From positions 1 through 64,000 of the forward strand of contig NZ_NRRV01000023.1 of NCBI RefSeq assembly GCF_016583825.1: DNA of 64,000 nt, in the 5' to 3' direction. The position numbers and the translations under genes were made by a program. Positions 44,452 through 52,819 of the stretch are shown piece by piece (the first letter of the stretch is position 1; every line of letters starts with the position of its first letter). The notes beneath the pieces were generated by a model. The model was not told the origin of the DNA, searched no databases, and saw only the letters and a program-made list of their open reading frames with translations. The DNA is from Thiohalocapsa halophila (GTDB taxonomy: Bacteria > Pseudomonadota > Gammaproteobacteria > Chromatiales > Chromatiaceae).

Positions 44452-45165
44452 TCATCGCTTCTCCAGTTGGTGGGTCAGTTGCAGCACGGCACCGCCCCGG
44501 CGGCGGCCGAAGTCCGTGAGCGCCTTGCGCCCGCCGGCGGCGAAGACGGCGACGGCGCTCAGTAGGTCCTTGAGCGCCTGCGGGCTGCGGTGATCGAAGG
44601 GGCACCAGGCGCCGCCGGAGAGCCGGGCGACGTCCTTGAGCACGCGCTCGGCCTGGGGCTCGCGCCCCTCCTGGAAGACGAATATGGGGACGCCCAGGAG
44701 CCCGAGCTCGCCGGCGGCACCGGCGAGCCGGTCGTGGTCTTCTTCCACGCAATCGCCGACGAACACCAGCGCATTGACGGGCTTGCGGGCGGCCTCGGCC
44801 TTGGCATGGTCCAACACCCGGGCGATCTGCGTCAGGCCCGCCGCGCAGCGCACGCGGGTCATGCGCGGCAAGAGCTCATCGGCGCTGGCGCACCAGGGTG
44901 AGGCATGAAATTCCCGAAAGCCGCCGTAGTGGCAGAGCTGGATCTGCAGACCGCCCAGATCGCGGGTCTCCTGGAACATGGCCGCCTGGATATCCGCGGC
45001 CCGATCCCAAGTGGGCTCGCGGCTGGCGGTGGCGTCCATGGCGAAGATGAGCCGCCCGCGCGCGCCCGGCTCGGCGCGCTGCGGGGTTCGGGCCACCTGT
45101 TCCAGGAAGGCGTCGATTTCGCCGTCCGAGGACGTACGCTCGAGGTCTTTGCGGGATGTGGTCAT
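44452..45165 (-). CDS. VWA-domain protein
   Basis: A 237-residue cytosolic protein with a von Willebrand A domain: RLIFAMDATASREPTWDRAA (the MIDAS motif DxTxS, here Asp-Ala-Thr-Ala-Ser), IQLCHYGGF, and NALVFVGDCVEEDHDRL. The C-terminal part GRKALTDFGRRRGGAVLQLTHQL is basic. ATG 45165 starts the family-like part; earlier frame residues are not VWA-like. It runs in the same direction as the J-domain gene 37 bp downstream, so the two may work together. Confidence 0.8.
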   Translation of the reverse strand: MTTSRKDLERTSSDGEIDAFLEQVARTPQRAEPGARGRLIFAMDATASREPTWDRAADIQAAMFQETRDLGGLQIQLCHYGGFREFHASPWCASADELLPRMTRVRCAAGLTQIARVLDHAKAEAARKPVNALVFVGDCVEEDHDRLAGAAGELGLLGVPIFVFQEGREPQAERVLKDVARLSGGAWCPFDHRSPQALKDLLSAVAVFAAGGRKALTDFGRRRGGAVLQLTHQLEKR

Positions 45166-45323
45166 GACTTCTGGGGGCTTACTTGTTGCGGTGAAGGCCG
45201 GCCTGCCGGCGGCGCCTGTGCGGGTCTTCGCCGCCACCGCCGCAGGGCCGTCAAGCTCAGTCACCTCAGGTCCATTGGACCTTACGGACGGCCACGGGTG
45301 CCGGATGCCTGCCATCACTAATC

Positions 45324-45944
45324 TCAGTCGCGCTGCCGGTACCGATCGCCTGGGCGCAGATTGGCTGGGCTCAGATTGGCTGGGCTCAGATCCTCGGGTC
45401 GGTCGACATCGCGCAACACGCCCGGATCGGCCACCGGTATGTCAACGATGCGGTCTGCATGCGCCCGGAGCAAACCGCGCGCGCCCTGATCACCGCAGGA
45501 GCGCAGGAGCGTTTCGCGAAAGCCGGCGGCGAAGCCCACGGGGTGTCCGTGGCGGCCGCCGACACTCGGCGCAGCAATGCCCGCCCCTGCCACTAGCGCG
45601 CCAGCGACGGCGGCGACACTCGCCGGCTGCACGAAGGGCATGTCCCCCAGGGCGATGAGCCAGCCGTCCGCGTCGGCGCTCGCGCGCACGCCGCAGGCCA
45701 GGCTGTGCCCCATGCCCAGGTATGCGTTGGCACAGGGCACCAGCACGGCACCGACCCGCGCCAGCGCCGGGGCGATGCCGGCGTCGGCGGCGCGCACCAC
45801 GGCATGCACCTCGCAGCCCGCCGCCAGCAGGCTGCGAGCGGCGGCGACAGCCACCGGCGTACCGTCCGGCAGGGCTGCGGACAGCTTGTCGGCGCCGAAG
45901 CGCTGGCCGGCACCGGCGGCGAGCAACAGGGCGCAGAGACGCAT
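45324..45944 (-). CDS. MobA/MocA-like NTP transferase
   Basis: A 206-residue nucleotidyltransferase-fold protein: LLAAGAGQRFGADKL (nucleotide-binding), LGMGHSLACGVRA, LIALGDMPFVQP (metal-binding Asp) and GRHGHPVGFAAGFRETLL. This is the MobA-like family that attaches GMP or CMP to molybdenum cofactors (MocA) in xanthine-dehydrogenase-type enzymes. The last ~20 residues contain a Leu-Ser-Pro-Ala-Asn duplication caused by a 15-bp DNA repeat (45353-45395), so the C-terminus is probably variable. No molybdoenzyme gene lies nearby. Confidence 0.82.
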   Translation of the reverse strand: MRLCALLLAAGAGQRFGADKLSAALPDGTPVAVAAARSLLAAGCEVHAVVRAADAGIAPALARVGAVLVPCANAYLGMGHSLACGVRASADADGWLIALGDMPFVQPASVAAVAGALVAGAGIAAPSVGGRHGHPVGFAAGFRETLLRSCGDQGARGLLRAHADRIVDIPVADPGVLRDVDRPEDLSPANLSPANLRPGDRYRQRD

Positions 45945-46092
45945 TGCAACGCTATCGCAGTCGCCAGCCGCCGCGGCCCGCGTGCTGACGGCCCGTTCGC
46001 GCGAAACGCATCGTCGGCGCGAGACAAAGCTGGATTAGACTCAAGCGTACAGTTAGCACAACCAAGCTCCACGACACCGGAGGATTCCGCCA

Positions 46093-46779
46093 ATGGCCTT
46101 CAGAGACATGCTCGACCAGATGCTCGCCGCGGGCAAGGACCTTGCCGCCCAGGGGACCAATCTCGCCGAGAAGCACATGAACCTGCCGCCAGAAGGACCG
46201 GAGCGCGATGCCATGCTCGGCAACCTGGGCAAGGGCGCGGTGGCCGGCGGCGCCCTGGTGGCCCTGCTCGGCACTAAGTTTGGGCGCAAGCTCACGGGCA
46301 CCGCCGCCGCGCTCGGCGGCATCGGCCTGCTCGGCAAGGTGGCGCACGATGCCTACAAGACCTGGCAGGCCGATCAGGGCGACAGCGCCGAGCCCGGCAC
46401 ACCAGTGCAGGAGCTGCCGGGCGCGCAGGCCGAGCAGCGCAGCCGGACGCTGTTCAAGGCCATGATCGCCGCCGCCAAGGCCGACGGCCATGTGGACGAC
46501 GCCGAGCGCAGGGCCATCCACGACGCCATGACCAACCTCAATCTCGACGACGACACCAAGCTCATGATGGAGGCGGAGCTCGCCCGGCCGCTGGACGTGC
46601 AGGACACCGCCGCCGATGCCGATTCGACCGAGGCGGCGGCGGAGATCTACCTGGCGTCGCTGTTTGTCATCGACGCGGCGAACCCGGCAGAGCGCAGCTA
46701 TCTGGACCGGCTCGCCACCGCGCTGGGCCTACACCCGGAGCTGACACGGCAGCTGGAGGCCAAGGCGGCTGCGGCGTAG
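46093..46779 (+). CDS. DUF533 (TerB-like) inner-membrane protein
   Basis: A 228-residue protein of the DUF533/YebE family. An N-terminal amphipathic part and a Gly-rich hydrophobic stretch (AVAGGALVALLGT ... TAAALGGIGLLGKVAHDAY) precede the helical TerB-like domain with MIAAAKADGHVDDAERRAI and AELARPLDV. GGAGG sits a few bases before ATG 46093. Role unknown; linked to envelope or tellurite-type stress. Divergent from the MobA-like gene. Confidence 0.88.
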   Translation: MAFRDMLDQMLAAGKDLAAQGTNLAEKHMNLPPEGPERDAMLGNLGKGAVAGGALVALLGTKFGRKLTGTAAALGGIGLLGKVAHDAYKTWQADQGDSAEPGTPVQELPGAQAEQRSRTLFKAMIAAAKADGHVDDAERRAIHDAMTNLNLDDDTKLMMEAELARPLDVQDTAADADSTEAAAEIYLASLFVIDAANPAERSYLDRLATALGLHPELTRQLEAKAAAA

Positions 46780-47098
46780 CTCGGTCTCCGGGCGGCGAAG
46801 CCCGGCACCAGCGTTGAACGCCTCGCCAACACGGCCTGCCGGCGCCAGACGGCAAGGACGCCCGATGGTAAGCGACGGCTTCGGCAATGACGGGATGACT
46901 GCTGCGCACAAGGACCGAGGAAGCGCCGAATCATTGGCCCTGTCCGGCCAAGCATCGGCACCCTGCCCGGCCCGGGAAACGCCAATCAAGCGGCGTTTGC
47001 CGGAGCCGGGTCTATTGAGACCATCGCGCCACAGCGGCGGCCCGCACGGCATCCCTCGACGCGCCCGGCCGTCGGGCACAAAAGTCTGGAGACACCCC
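46780..47098. other. Gene-free stretch
   Basis: About 320 bp between two plus-strand genes, with no supported gene. It should contain the promoter of the DUF4124 gene. Confidence 0.4.
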
Positions 47099-47617
47099 AT
47101 GCAACCCGCTCAAACCCGCCTGCCGGGGGCCTGGCCCGGCCGCGTCTTGGCATTGCTCTGCGCCACGGCTACCCTGTCGGCCATGCCGGCCATGGCGGCC
47201 ATGGCGGCCGAGAAACGCATGTACCGTTGCCAGCAAGGGGACGCGATTACCTTCTCGGAGGAGCCCTGCGGCCCGGATGCCCGCGAGCTCGACGTCCACT
47301 ACGACACGCCGGCTCCAGCCGAAGCGGCGGACGCGCAGCGGCGGCTGCAAGCGCAGGAGGCCAGCGCCGCGGCTGCCGCCGATGCCGCCGAGCGCGAGCA
47401 GCGCATCGACGGCCTGGAGCGCGAGATCGAAGACCTGCGGGTGGAGCGGGACCATGCGGTGGAACAGCTCGCCGCCGAGCGCCAGCGCGGCACGGAAGAC
47501 CGCGCCGACGACACCTACCGCGAGCGCAAGCGCGCCGAGATGAAGACGGTCATCGATCGCTACAACACGCGCATCGAGGCCAAACAGATCGAGCTCCAGC
47601 AACTGCTCCAGCGATAG
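47099..47617 (+). CDS. DUF4124-domain exported protein
   Basis: A 172-residue protein with a signal peptide (RVLALLCATATLSAMPAMA), a DUF4124 domain with MYRCQQGDAITFSEEPCG (paired cysteines typical of the family) and a coiled-coil C-terminus (QRIDGLEREIEDLRVERDHAVEQ). DUF4124 proteins are common in gamma- and betaproteobacteria and sit in the periplasm or outer envelope; function is unknown. Start ATG 47099. Confidence 0.82.
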   Translation: MQPAQTRLPGAWPGRVLALLCATATLSAMPAMAAMAAEKRMYRCQQGDAITFSEEPCGPDARELDVHYDTPAPAEAADAQRRLQAQEASAAAAADAAEREQRIDGLEREIEDLRVERDHAVEQLAAERQRGTEDRADDTYRERKRAEMKTVIDRYNTRIEAKQIELQQLLQR

Positions 47618-47635
47618 CGACGACCACCGCAGCCC

Positions 47636-48121
47636 ATGACCATCGCCGACGAGATCGAGCGCCTGCACCGACTCAAGGAGTCCGGTGCGCTGAGCGAAGA
47701 CGAGTTTCAGCAAGCCAAGCAGCGGGTCCTGGCCGGCGAACTGCCGCCGCGGGCAGCGACCGGCGCACCGCCAGCGGCGAGCGCGGAGGCGCGCACCCGC
47801 GAGTGGGCGATGTTCCTGCACATCTCACAGCTGCTGGGCTTCCTGGTGCCGCTGGCCGGTCTCATCGCTCCCCTGTTGATTTGGCAGCTCAAAAAGGACG
47901 AGCTGCCGGGGCTCGATCCCCACGGCAAGGTGGTGATGAACTGGGTGCTGTCGGCGTTGATCTACCTTTTGGCCGCCTCGCTGCTGGTGCTGGTGGTGGT
48001 GGGCGTCCCGCTACTGCTGGCGCTGCTGGTGCTGGCGGTGGTCTTCCCGATTATCGGCGGCCTCAAGGCCAACGCCGGCGAGCTGTGGCGCTATCCGCTT
48101 AGTATCGAGTTTCTAAAGTGA
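47636..48121 (+). CDS. SHOCT/DUF4870 membrane protein
   Basis: A 161-residue protein. N-terminal MTIADEIERLHRLKESGALSEDEF is a SHOCT-like oligomerisation motif; the rest is a DUF4870/Tic20-like membrane domain with three helices (LLGFLVPLAGLIAPLLIWQL, VLSALIYLLAASLLVLVVV, LLALLVLAVVFPIIGGLKA). The family is widespread with no known function. It follows the DUF4124 gene by 18 bp, likely cotranscribed. Confidence 0.85.
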   Translation: MTIADEIERLHRLKESGALSEDEFQQAKQRVLAGELPPRAATGAPPAASAEARTREWAMFLHISQLLGFLVPLAGLIAPLLIWQLKKDELPGLDPHGKVVMNWVLSALIYLLAASLLVLVVVGVPLLLALLVLAVVFPIIGGLKANAGELWRYPLSIEFLK

Positions 48122-48198
48122 CACTAGGCTTTGGTGGGCCACTCGGTCTCAGTGCGCGCTCGGCTGCGCACGGCACGCAGCCGCCGCTAGCCGTCGGC

Positions 48199-49200
48199 TC
48201 AGCGCTCGATGGGTGGCAGGGACAGGATGTACTCGGCAATGGCATCGCGGTCTTCGGCGCTCAGCTTGCCGGTGCCGACATCGATGACATGGGCCATGGC
48301 GCCGCCGGCGAAGTCGCCGTCGGGGTCCATGCCGATCTCCAAGTAGAACGCCAGCATATCCTGGGTCCAGCTGCCGATGCCCTGGTCCTTGCTCGGCGTA
48401 ATGTTCGGCGTACTGCCGCCCTCGACTCCCGCATCGGCACCGGCATAGCGGACGTCGTCGATGATGGCCCCGAAGAGGTTGCGCGGCGAATGGCATTCCG
48501 CGCAGTGGGCGGCGGCCTCGCTGAGATAGGCGCCACGGTTCCAGGCATCGCCGCGCTCGGGAACAGGTTGGAAGGTACCGGGCTCGAAGAAGAGCGCCTT
48601 CCAAAGGCCAAGCGGCCAGCGCCAATCGGCATACCAGACCAGGTCGTGCTCGCGGTTGGGCTGCGCGACCGGCTCGACGTCGTCAATGTAGGCCTTGATG
48701 GCGAGCATGTCCTCACGCGTCAACTTGGTGAACGCGGTGTAGGGGAAGGCCGGGTAATAGTGCTCGCCATCGGGTGAGACCCCCTCGGACAATGCACGCA
48801 CGAAGTCCTCATCGGACCAGCCGCCGATGCCGTGCTCGGGGTCAGGCGTGATATTGCTGGCGTAGAAGGTGCCGTAGGGGCTCTCGATGGGGCGCCCGCC
48901 GGCGAGCGGCGCGCCATCCTCGGCGGTATGGCAGCCGGCGCAAAGGCCGGCGTGAAACAACAAGCGCCCGCGCTCGGCGGTGCTTTGGGCGCTCGCATCC
49001 GCCGCGGGCTCCATCGTGTCGCTCACAGCTGGTGCCGCCGGCGCATCGGTGCCTGTCTGCGCCTGCACTATGGCCGCGGCGCCAAAGCCGAGCCACAGCG
49101 CGATGCCGGCCCACAGGCCGGGGCGGCGACACCAGCGGGCCGTCCTCCGCACCGCTCGCACGGCCTGGACGACAGGCTTACTGCTTGCGGTAGGCCTCAT
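48199..49200 (-). CDS. Dihaem c-type cytochrome
   Basis: A 333-residue exported cytochrome with two haem-binding motifs, CAGCH (~90) and CAECH (~225), each followed by the expected Met ligand region (ALSEGVSPDGEHYYPAFPY; AFYLEIGMDPDGDFAGGAM). The N-terminus has a Tat/Sec-like hydrophobic signal (LWAGIALWLGFGAAAIVQA). The layout and GxYLSEAAAHCAECH resemble the dihaem subunits of gluconate/alcohol-type dehydrogenases and of sulfur-oxidation electron carriers. The start (ATG 49200) lies inside the cytochrome c' gene, so the two are coupled. Confidence 0.85.
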   Translation of the reverse strand: MRPTASSKPVVQAVRAVRRTARWCRRPGLWAGIALWLGFGAAAIVQAQTGTDAPAAPAVSDTMEPAADASAQSTAERGRLLFHAGLCAGCHTAEDGAPLAGGRPIESPYGTFYASNITPDPEHGIGGWSDEDFVRALSEGVSPDGEHYYPAFPYTAFTKLTREDMLAIKAYIDDVEPVAQPNREHDLVWYADWRWPLGLWKALFFEPGTFQPVPERGDAWNRGAYLSEAAAHCAECHSPRNLFGAIIDDVRYAGADAGVEGGSTPNITPSKDQGIGSWTQDMLAFYLEIGMDPDGDFAGGAMAHVIDVGTGKLSAEDRDAIAEYILSLPPIER

Positions 49201-49636
49201 GGCAGCCTTTGCAGGAGTCCCCGACGGCCTTGAAGGCACCCATTAGGGTGGCCTTGTCGCCGGAGGCGACGGCCTCCTGGAAGCTCGCGGCGGCCTCTTT
49301 GGCTTCTTTGGATTTCTCCGCGAAGCCCTCGGCGTCCGACCACACCTCGGCCGTGGCATCGGTCTCGCCGAAGTCCGTGCCCGCCGGGAACAGTGCCGGG
49401 ATGTCGTCGGTGGTCGCGACCAGGCTGGCTGCCACGGTATCCAGGCCCGGCCCGAACTCAAAGCCATCACGCAGCTGTCCAACGGCCGTGCCGACGAGGC
49501 CGCCCATGGTGCTCATGACGGCCTGACGATATTTGACTGCCTGCTCGACCTTGTCCATCGGCACGTCTTCGGCAGCGACCGGGCCGGCAAGGGCGACGGC
49601 GACTAGCGAGGCGGCGGCGAGTGCGATCTTGCGCAT
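49178..49636 (-). CDS. Cytochrome c' family protein
   Basis: A 152-residue protein: signal peptide (MRKIALAAASLVAVALAGPVAA), four-helix bundle (AVKYRQAVMSTMGGLVGTAVGQL), and the haem site VGDSCKGCHEAYRKQ at the C-terminus as in cytochrome c' and c-556. Such proteins bind NO or CO in purple bacteria and related denitrifiers. ATG 49636 has CAGGAG upstream. Cotranscribed with the dihaem cytochrome, suggesting a shared periplasmic electron path. Confidence 0.88.
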   Translation of the reverse strand: MRKIALAAASLVAVALAGPVAAEDVPMDKVEQAVKYRQAVMSTMGGLVGTAVGQLRDGFEFGPGLDTVAASLVATTDDIPALFPAGTDFGETDATAEVWSDAEGFAEKSKEAKEAAASFQEAVASGDKATLMGAFKAVGDSCKGCHEAYRKQ

Positions 49637-49916
49637 GGCTGACTCCTGTGGCTTTGTGTTGTGTGGTGTTGTGGATGTCCTCGGCAATGTGCGCGCTCAC
49701 CGCGCGGCATCAAGGGGACGCGCACCGCGCCGAGGCGCTTTCCGCTGCAATTGCGCGGTCGAGCCGATAGCCGGCGCGGTTACAATCGTAGAGCGTCAAG
49801 ATCGGCGGCGGCCCAAGCCTTGGCCAGACGCCTTGCGGCAAGCCGCGGCCGCCACCGCCGGGGCCACCACCTTAGCTCCCGCCGACCCCCATCACAATCA
49901 TCTCTGAGGCCCAACT

Positions 49917-50309
49917 ATGCTGCTCAAGCTCGTCCGTGAAGGGCTCGGACGCACCGTCGCGTTCGTCGACCGCATCACCCGCCCGACGCCAATCCAACGC
50001 ACACCCGAGGCACAGCAACAGGTGGAGCAGGCCTTGGACGGATTGGCGCTCTATCAGTACTTCGCCTGCCCTTTCTGCATCAAGACCCGGCGCGCACTGC
50101 ACCGCCTGAACCTGCCGCTGGAGCTGCGCGACGCCCAGAACGACCCGGCGCATCGCAGCACCCTGGAGCGCCAGGGCGGGCGCATCCAGGTCCCCTGCCT
50201 GCGCATCGACTCGGCCGATGGGACCGAGTGGATGTACGAATCCAACGACATCATCCGCTACCTCGAGCACCGCTTCGGCGCGGTTGCGCCCGCTGAGCAA
50301 GCCGGTTGA
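49917..50309 (+). CDS. Glutaredoxin/GST-N-like protein
   Basis: A 130-residue thioredoxin-fold protein. A ~40-residue N-terminal extension (MLLKLVREGLGRTVAFVDRI) precedes the glutaredoxin fold with the redox motif YFACPFCIKTRRALHRL (CPFC), VPCLRIDSADG with cis-Pro, and SNDIIRYLEHRF. The same family includes the N-terminal half of glutathione S-transferases. Probably cytosolic thiol exchange. Its stop overlaps the next start (TTGA). Confidence 0.83.
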   Translation: MLLKLVREGLGRTVAFVDRITRPTPIQRTPEAQQQVEQALDGLALYQYFACPFCIKTRRALHRLNLPLELRDAQNDPAHRSTLERQGGRIQVPCLRIDSADGTEWMYESNDIIRYLEHRFGAVAPAEQAG

Positions 50310-50875
50310 AAGACCCGCTGCTGCGACGCGCTCGACGCCCGTCCCGAAGCGCGTGGCTGAGCGTCCTGGCCGGCGTCATACTGCCGGCCGGCGGCGCGGC
50401 CGGTCTGGAGTCGGCCGCGGCGCAGATCAGCCCCGAGCCGGTGCCGGGTATTGCGGTGGGTCAGGACATCGAGCACCTGGACCCGATCGCCCTCCGCCGT
50501 CAGGTCTCTCGGGCCGAGGGACGCATCAGCGACCTTGAGAAGGACCGGGAAGCGGCGCTCGCCGGGCTGGAAGGCGCCATTGCCGAGGCCGAGACGCGAG
50601 CCACGGCGGCCGCGTCCCGCAGCGGCAGTGGCGGCGCGCCCAGCGACGCCGCCGCAACGGCCGAAGCTCAGCCCGCGCGGCGCACCCCGCCGCTGTTAGA
50701 CCCGGCGACCCAGGCCGATCGGCGCCGTGCCATCCGGGCCCGCTATGGCGCGAAAATCGCCCGCGCGCGCCGCCAGCTCGCGCGGCTTCTGGCCCGGCAG
50801 GCGCAGATCGACCCCGACGCGCCCGATCAGCAGCGCCTGCGCGACGCGGCCCGCGCCGGCGAGCCGGCCCCGTAG
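50306..50875 (+). CDS. Exported coiled-coil protein
   Basis: A 189-residue protein starting at TTG 50306, overlapping the glutaredoxin stop. An N-terminal Arg-rich segment and hydrophobic stretch (AWLSVLAGVILPAGGAAG) suggest export, followed by an acidic coiled coil (ALRRQVSRAEGRISDLEKDREAAL) and a second helical block (IRARYGAKIARARRQLARLLARQAQ) separated by an Ala/Gly/Ser linker. No recognised family. The unusual TTG start is inferred from coupling and frame. Confidence 0.5.
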   Translation: MKDPLLRRARRPSRSAWLSVLAGVILPAGGAAGLESAAAQISPEPVPGIAVGQDIEHLDPIALRRQVSRAEGRISDLEKDREAALAGLEGAIAEAETRATAAASRSGSGGAPSDAAATAEAQPARRTPPLLDPATQADRRRAIRARYGAKIARARRQLARLLARQAQIDPDAPDQQRLRDAARAGEPAP

Positions 50876-50934
50876 CGCGCGCCCCGCCCACCATCGGCCC
50901 AGCATCGGCCCAATACCGGCCGGCACCGGCGCGC

Positions 50935-51423
50935 TCAATCACCGGCGTCGAACAGCAGCCGCCAGCGGTAGGGGTCGAACAACAGCTCGATCCGCACGAT
51001 TTGCCCCTCGCGCACCGTCGCCCACTGCGCCGCCCGGGTAGAGACCCGCTCCGAGACCTGGGTGTCCAGCACCAGCCAGTGACAGACCTGGTCCCCGTCC
51101 ACGAACACCTGCCGGCGCGTGATACCGCGCAGGATGCCGCCCGTCATCATGATGTACTCGAGGAAGGCGGCGGTGTCGTCGATGGTCGCAATGGGGCTCT
51201 CGTAGCGGAAGGCCGCCGGCGCGATCAGCGCAGCCACCGCATCGTGGTCGTGCGCCGCGAGCGCATCGAGATAGCGCTCGACGACATCGAGCGCGTCGGC
51301 GGCCTGGGCGGCGCTGGCGGACATCTGCGGACTCCCGGTCGCAGTCGTGACGACAGGGCCCGATTCTACGGCAAGCGTGTCCGCGTGCGTCGGGCGAGTT
51401 GCCGAGGCCGCGGCGGTGCTCAT
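50935..51423 (-). CDS. NTF2/SnoaL-like protein
   Basis: A 162-residue protein of the SnoaL-like NTF2 fold: ALDVVERYLDALAAHDHDAVAALIAPAAFRYESP split here as VERYLDALAAHDHDAV and FRYESPIATIDDTAAFLEY, then HWLVLDTQVSERV and FDPYRWRLLFDAGD. Such proteins bind small molecules or act as isomerases; the substrate is unknown. The start ATG 51423 overlaps the DUF2189 gene end by 4 bp; ATG 51324 is an alternative. Cotranscribed with DUF2189. Confidence 0.72.
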   Translation of the reverse strand: MSTAAASATRPTHADTLAVESGPVVTTATGSPQMSASAAQAADALDVVERYLDALAAHDHDAVAALIAPAAFRYESPIATIDDTAAFLEYIMMTGGILRGITRRQVFVDGDQVCHWLVLDTQVSERVSTRAAQWATVREGQIVRIELLFDPYRWRLLFDAGD

Positions 51424-52190
51424 TGCACCAGGTCCCGATAGGCGTGCCAGGTGGCATGGCCGAGCAGCGGGAAGACCACCACCATCCCCACCAGGAAGCT
51501 CGCGAAGCCGAGGACCGTCAGCAGCACGATGAAGGACGCCCAGATCAGCATCGCAGGCAGGTCCTTGAGCGTCACCCGATGGCTGGTGCGCACTGCTTGG
51601 GCCGCACTCGTGTCGCGATCCACGATCATCGGCACCGCCACCACCGACCGAGCGAAGACGATGGCCGCGAGGATGCCACCAACGGCAAAGTACGACAGGA
51701 GCTGGCCGCGGCTCACTTGATCGAGGAGGCTCCCCCAAACGGTCGCGCCCAGTGAGGGTGCGGCACTACCCAGCACCGTCGCCAGCAGGACGGTAGACAC
51801 CGCGAACCAGACCGCAGCGATGACCAGCAGCCCGACGGAGAAGCGCACCAACGCCTCGCGGTGGCGGCCGAGGGCGGATAGTGATGCATCGAAGCTCAGC
51901 GGTTCGCCGCGCTCGCGGCGACGGGAGAGCTCCACCAGCCCGGTGGTCAGGAGCGGCCCAACGAGCAGAAAGCCGGAGATGCTGCCGGCAATCAGGAAGG
52001 GATGGCTCCAAAAGGTCAAGACGAGCGCGCCGAACAAGGACACGAGCAGCCCGTAGGCCAGGCTCGGCCCCGGGTTGTGGCGCAGGTCCTCCCAGCCGCG
52101 CTGCAGCCACTGCAGCGGCTGCTCCACGGGTACGCGGCTGATGTTCACGGGCGCGCCGGAGCGCATGTCCGGATGGGTCAGGGTTGCCAT
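51420..52190 (-). CDS. DUF2189 membrane protein
   Basis: A 256-residue inner-membrane protein of the DUF2189 family with six hydrophobic segments (SLAYGLLVSLFGALVLTFW, LIAGSISGFLLVGPLLTTGL, FSVGLLVIAAVWFAVSTV, ILAAIVFARSVVAVPMIVD, PAMLIWASFIVLLTVLGF, and the last GMVVVFPLLGHATWHAYRDL). ATG 52190 has AGGAGG upstream. The family is frequent in proteobacteria with a cytochrome-c-oxidase-like annotation in some databases, but the role is unknown. Confidence 0.86.
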   Translation of the reverse strand: MATLTHPDMRSGAPVNISRVPVEQPLQWLQRGWEDLRHNPGPSLAYGLLVSLFGALVLTFWSHPFLIAGSISGFLLVGPLLTTGLVELSRRRERGEPLSFDASLSALGRHREALVRFSVGLLVIAAVWFAVSTVLLATVLGSAAPSLGATVWGSLLDQVSRGQLLSYFAVGGILAAIVFARSVVAVPMIVDRDTSAAQAVRTSHRVTLKDLPAMLIWASFIVLLTVLGFASFLVGMVVVFPLLGHATWHAYRDLVQ

Positions 52191-52352
52191 GGGCCTCCTC
52201 CGATGCTCTGCATTCGGCGAACGCCCGGCGCCACGATCCCGAGCGCGCCGTCTCCTGCGCCATCGTCGAACGGCTAAGGGCAGGGTCCCGCTTTCCAGCG
52301 GGCTGCGGACCCGGATGACGGTACGCCGGCGGCGCCCGCCGGGTTGTGAAAA

Positions 52353-52371
52353 CCCGACCCGTTTGGTCGGG
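52353..52371. terminator. Hairpin with weak T tract
   Basis: CCCGACC / GGTCGGG with a 5-base loop, preceded by AAAA on the plus strand and followed by GCTTAT. It could be a factor-independent terminator facing the DUF2189 gene, but the T tract is poor. Confidence 0.4.
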
Positions 52372-52547
52372 CTTATCCACAAGCCTAGATCGCTTTCGCT
52401 GAAGTACAAGCCACTCTGCGCCCTGGGGCGCCTCGCAGCGGCAAGGGCCGAGCACGAGCCGCCGGGCGGTATGGTACCCAGGACCTGGCGTCTCCTCGCG
52501 GACTCAACAAAAATGGGGCCGGTGTCGGCATCCTCGCCCGTGGGTGC

Positions 52548-52689
52548 TCAACCGCCGCCGATCTCGATCTGCTCGGTGCCGATGTAGGTCCGCGGGGCAT
52601 CGATGACGCGGGTGAGCGCCGGCTCGGCACTCGTAGTCGTCGTTCGACTCGAACCCGTTGCGGGCCATGGTTTCGCGCAGGCTGGCCAT
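52548..52689 (-). pseudogene. Small frameshifted reading frame
   Basis: From ATG 52689 the frame reads MASLRETMARNGFESNDDYE. After GAG the natural continuation lies one base over: PALTRVIDAPRTYIGTEQIEI to TGA 52548. Both parts look coded and join if one base in the TGCC after GAG is dropped. I do not recognise the family; the frameshift makes it a likely pseudogene or a sequencing error. Confidence 0.4.
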
Positions 52690-52819
52690 GGCGGGATGGT
52701 AAGAAAGTTCGAAGTGTGAAGTTTGAAGCACCCTTGCTCGCGGTGCTCTGTCAGCGTCCGGCGATCGACTCCGCCGCTGCAAACCTCAAACCTCAAACTT
52801 CACCCTTCAAACTTCAAAC
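52690..52819. repeat. Intergenic inverted repeat (GAAGTTTGAAG family)
   Basis: GAAGTGTGAAGTTTGAAG near 52711 and, in reverse sense, CAAACCTCAAACTTCACCC near 52786 to 52806, ending in CTTCAAACTTCAAACTT. Together they form a long imperfect hairpin between the small pseudogene and the ankyrin gene. Confidence 0.5.

Noticed and set aside
50696-50942. Minus-strand ORFs opposite the coiled-coil protein
   Set aside because: Antisense composition and no start signals; the plus-strand coiled coil is the better reading.
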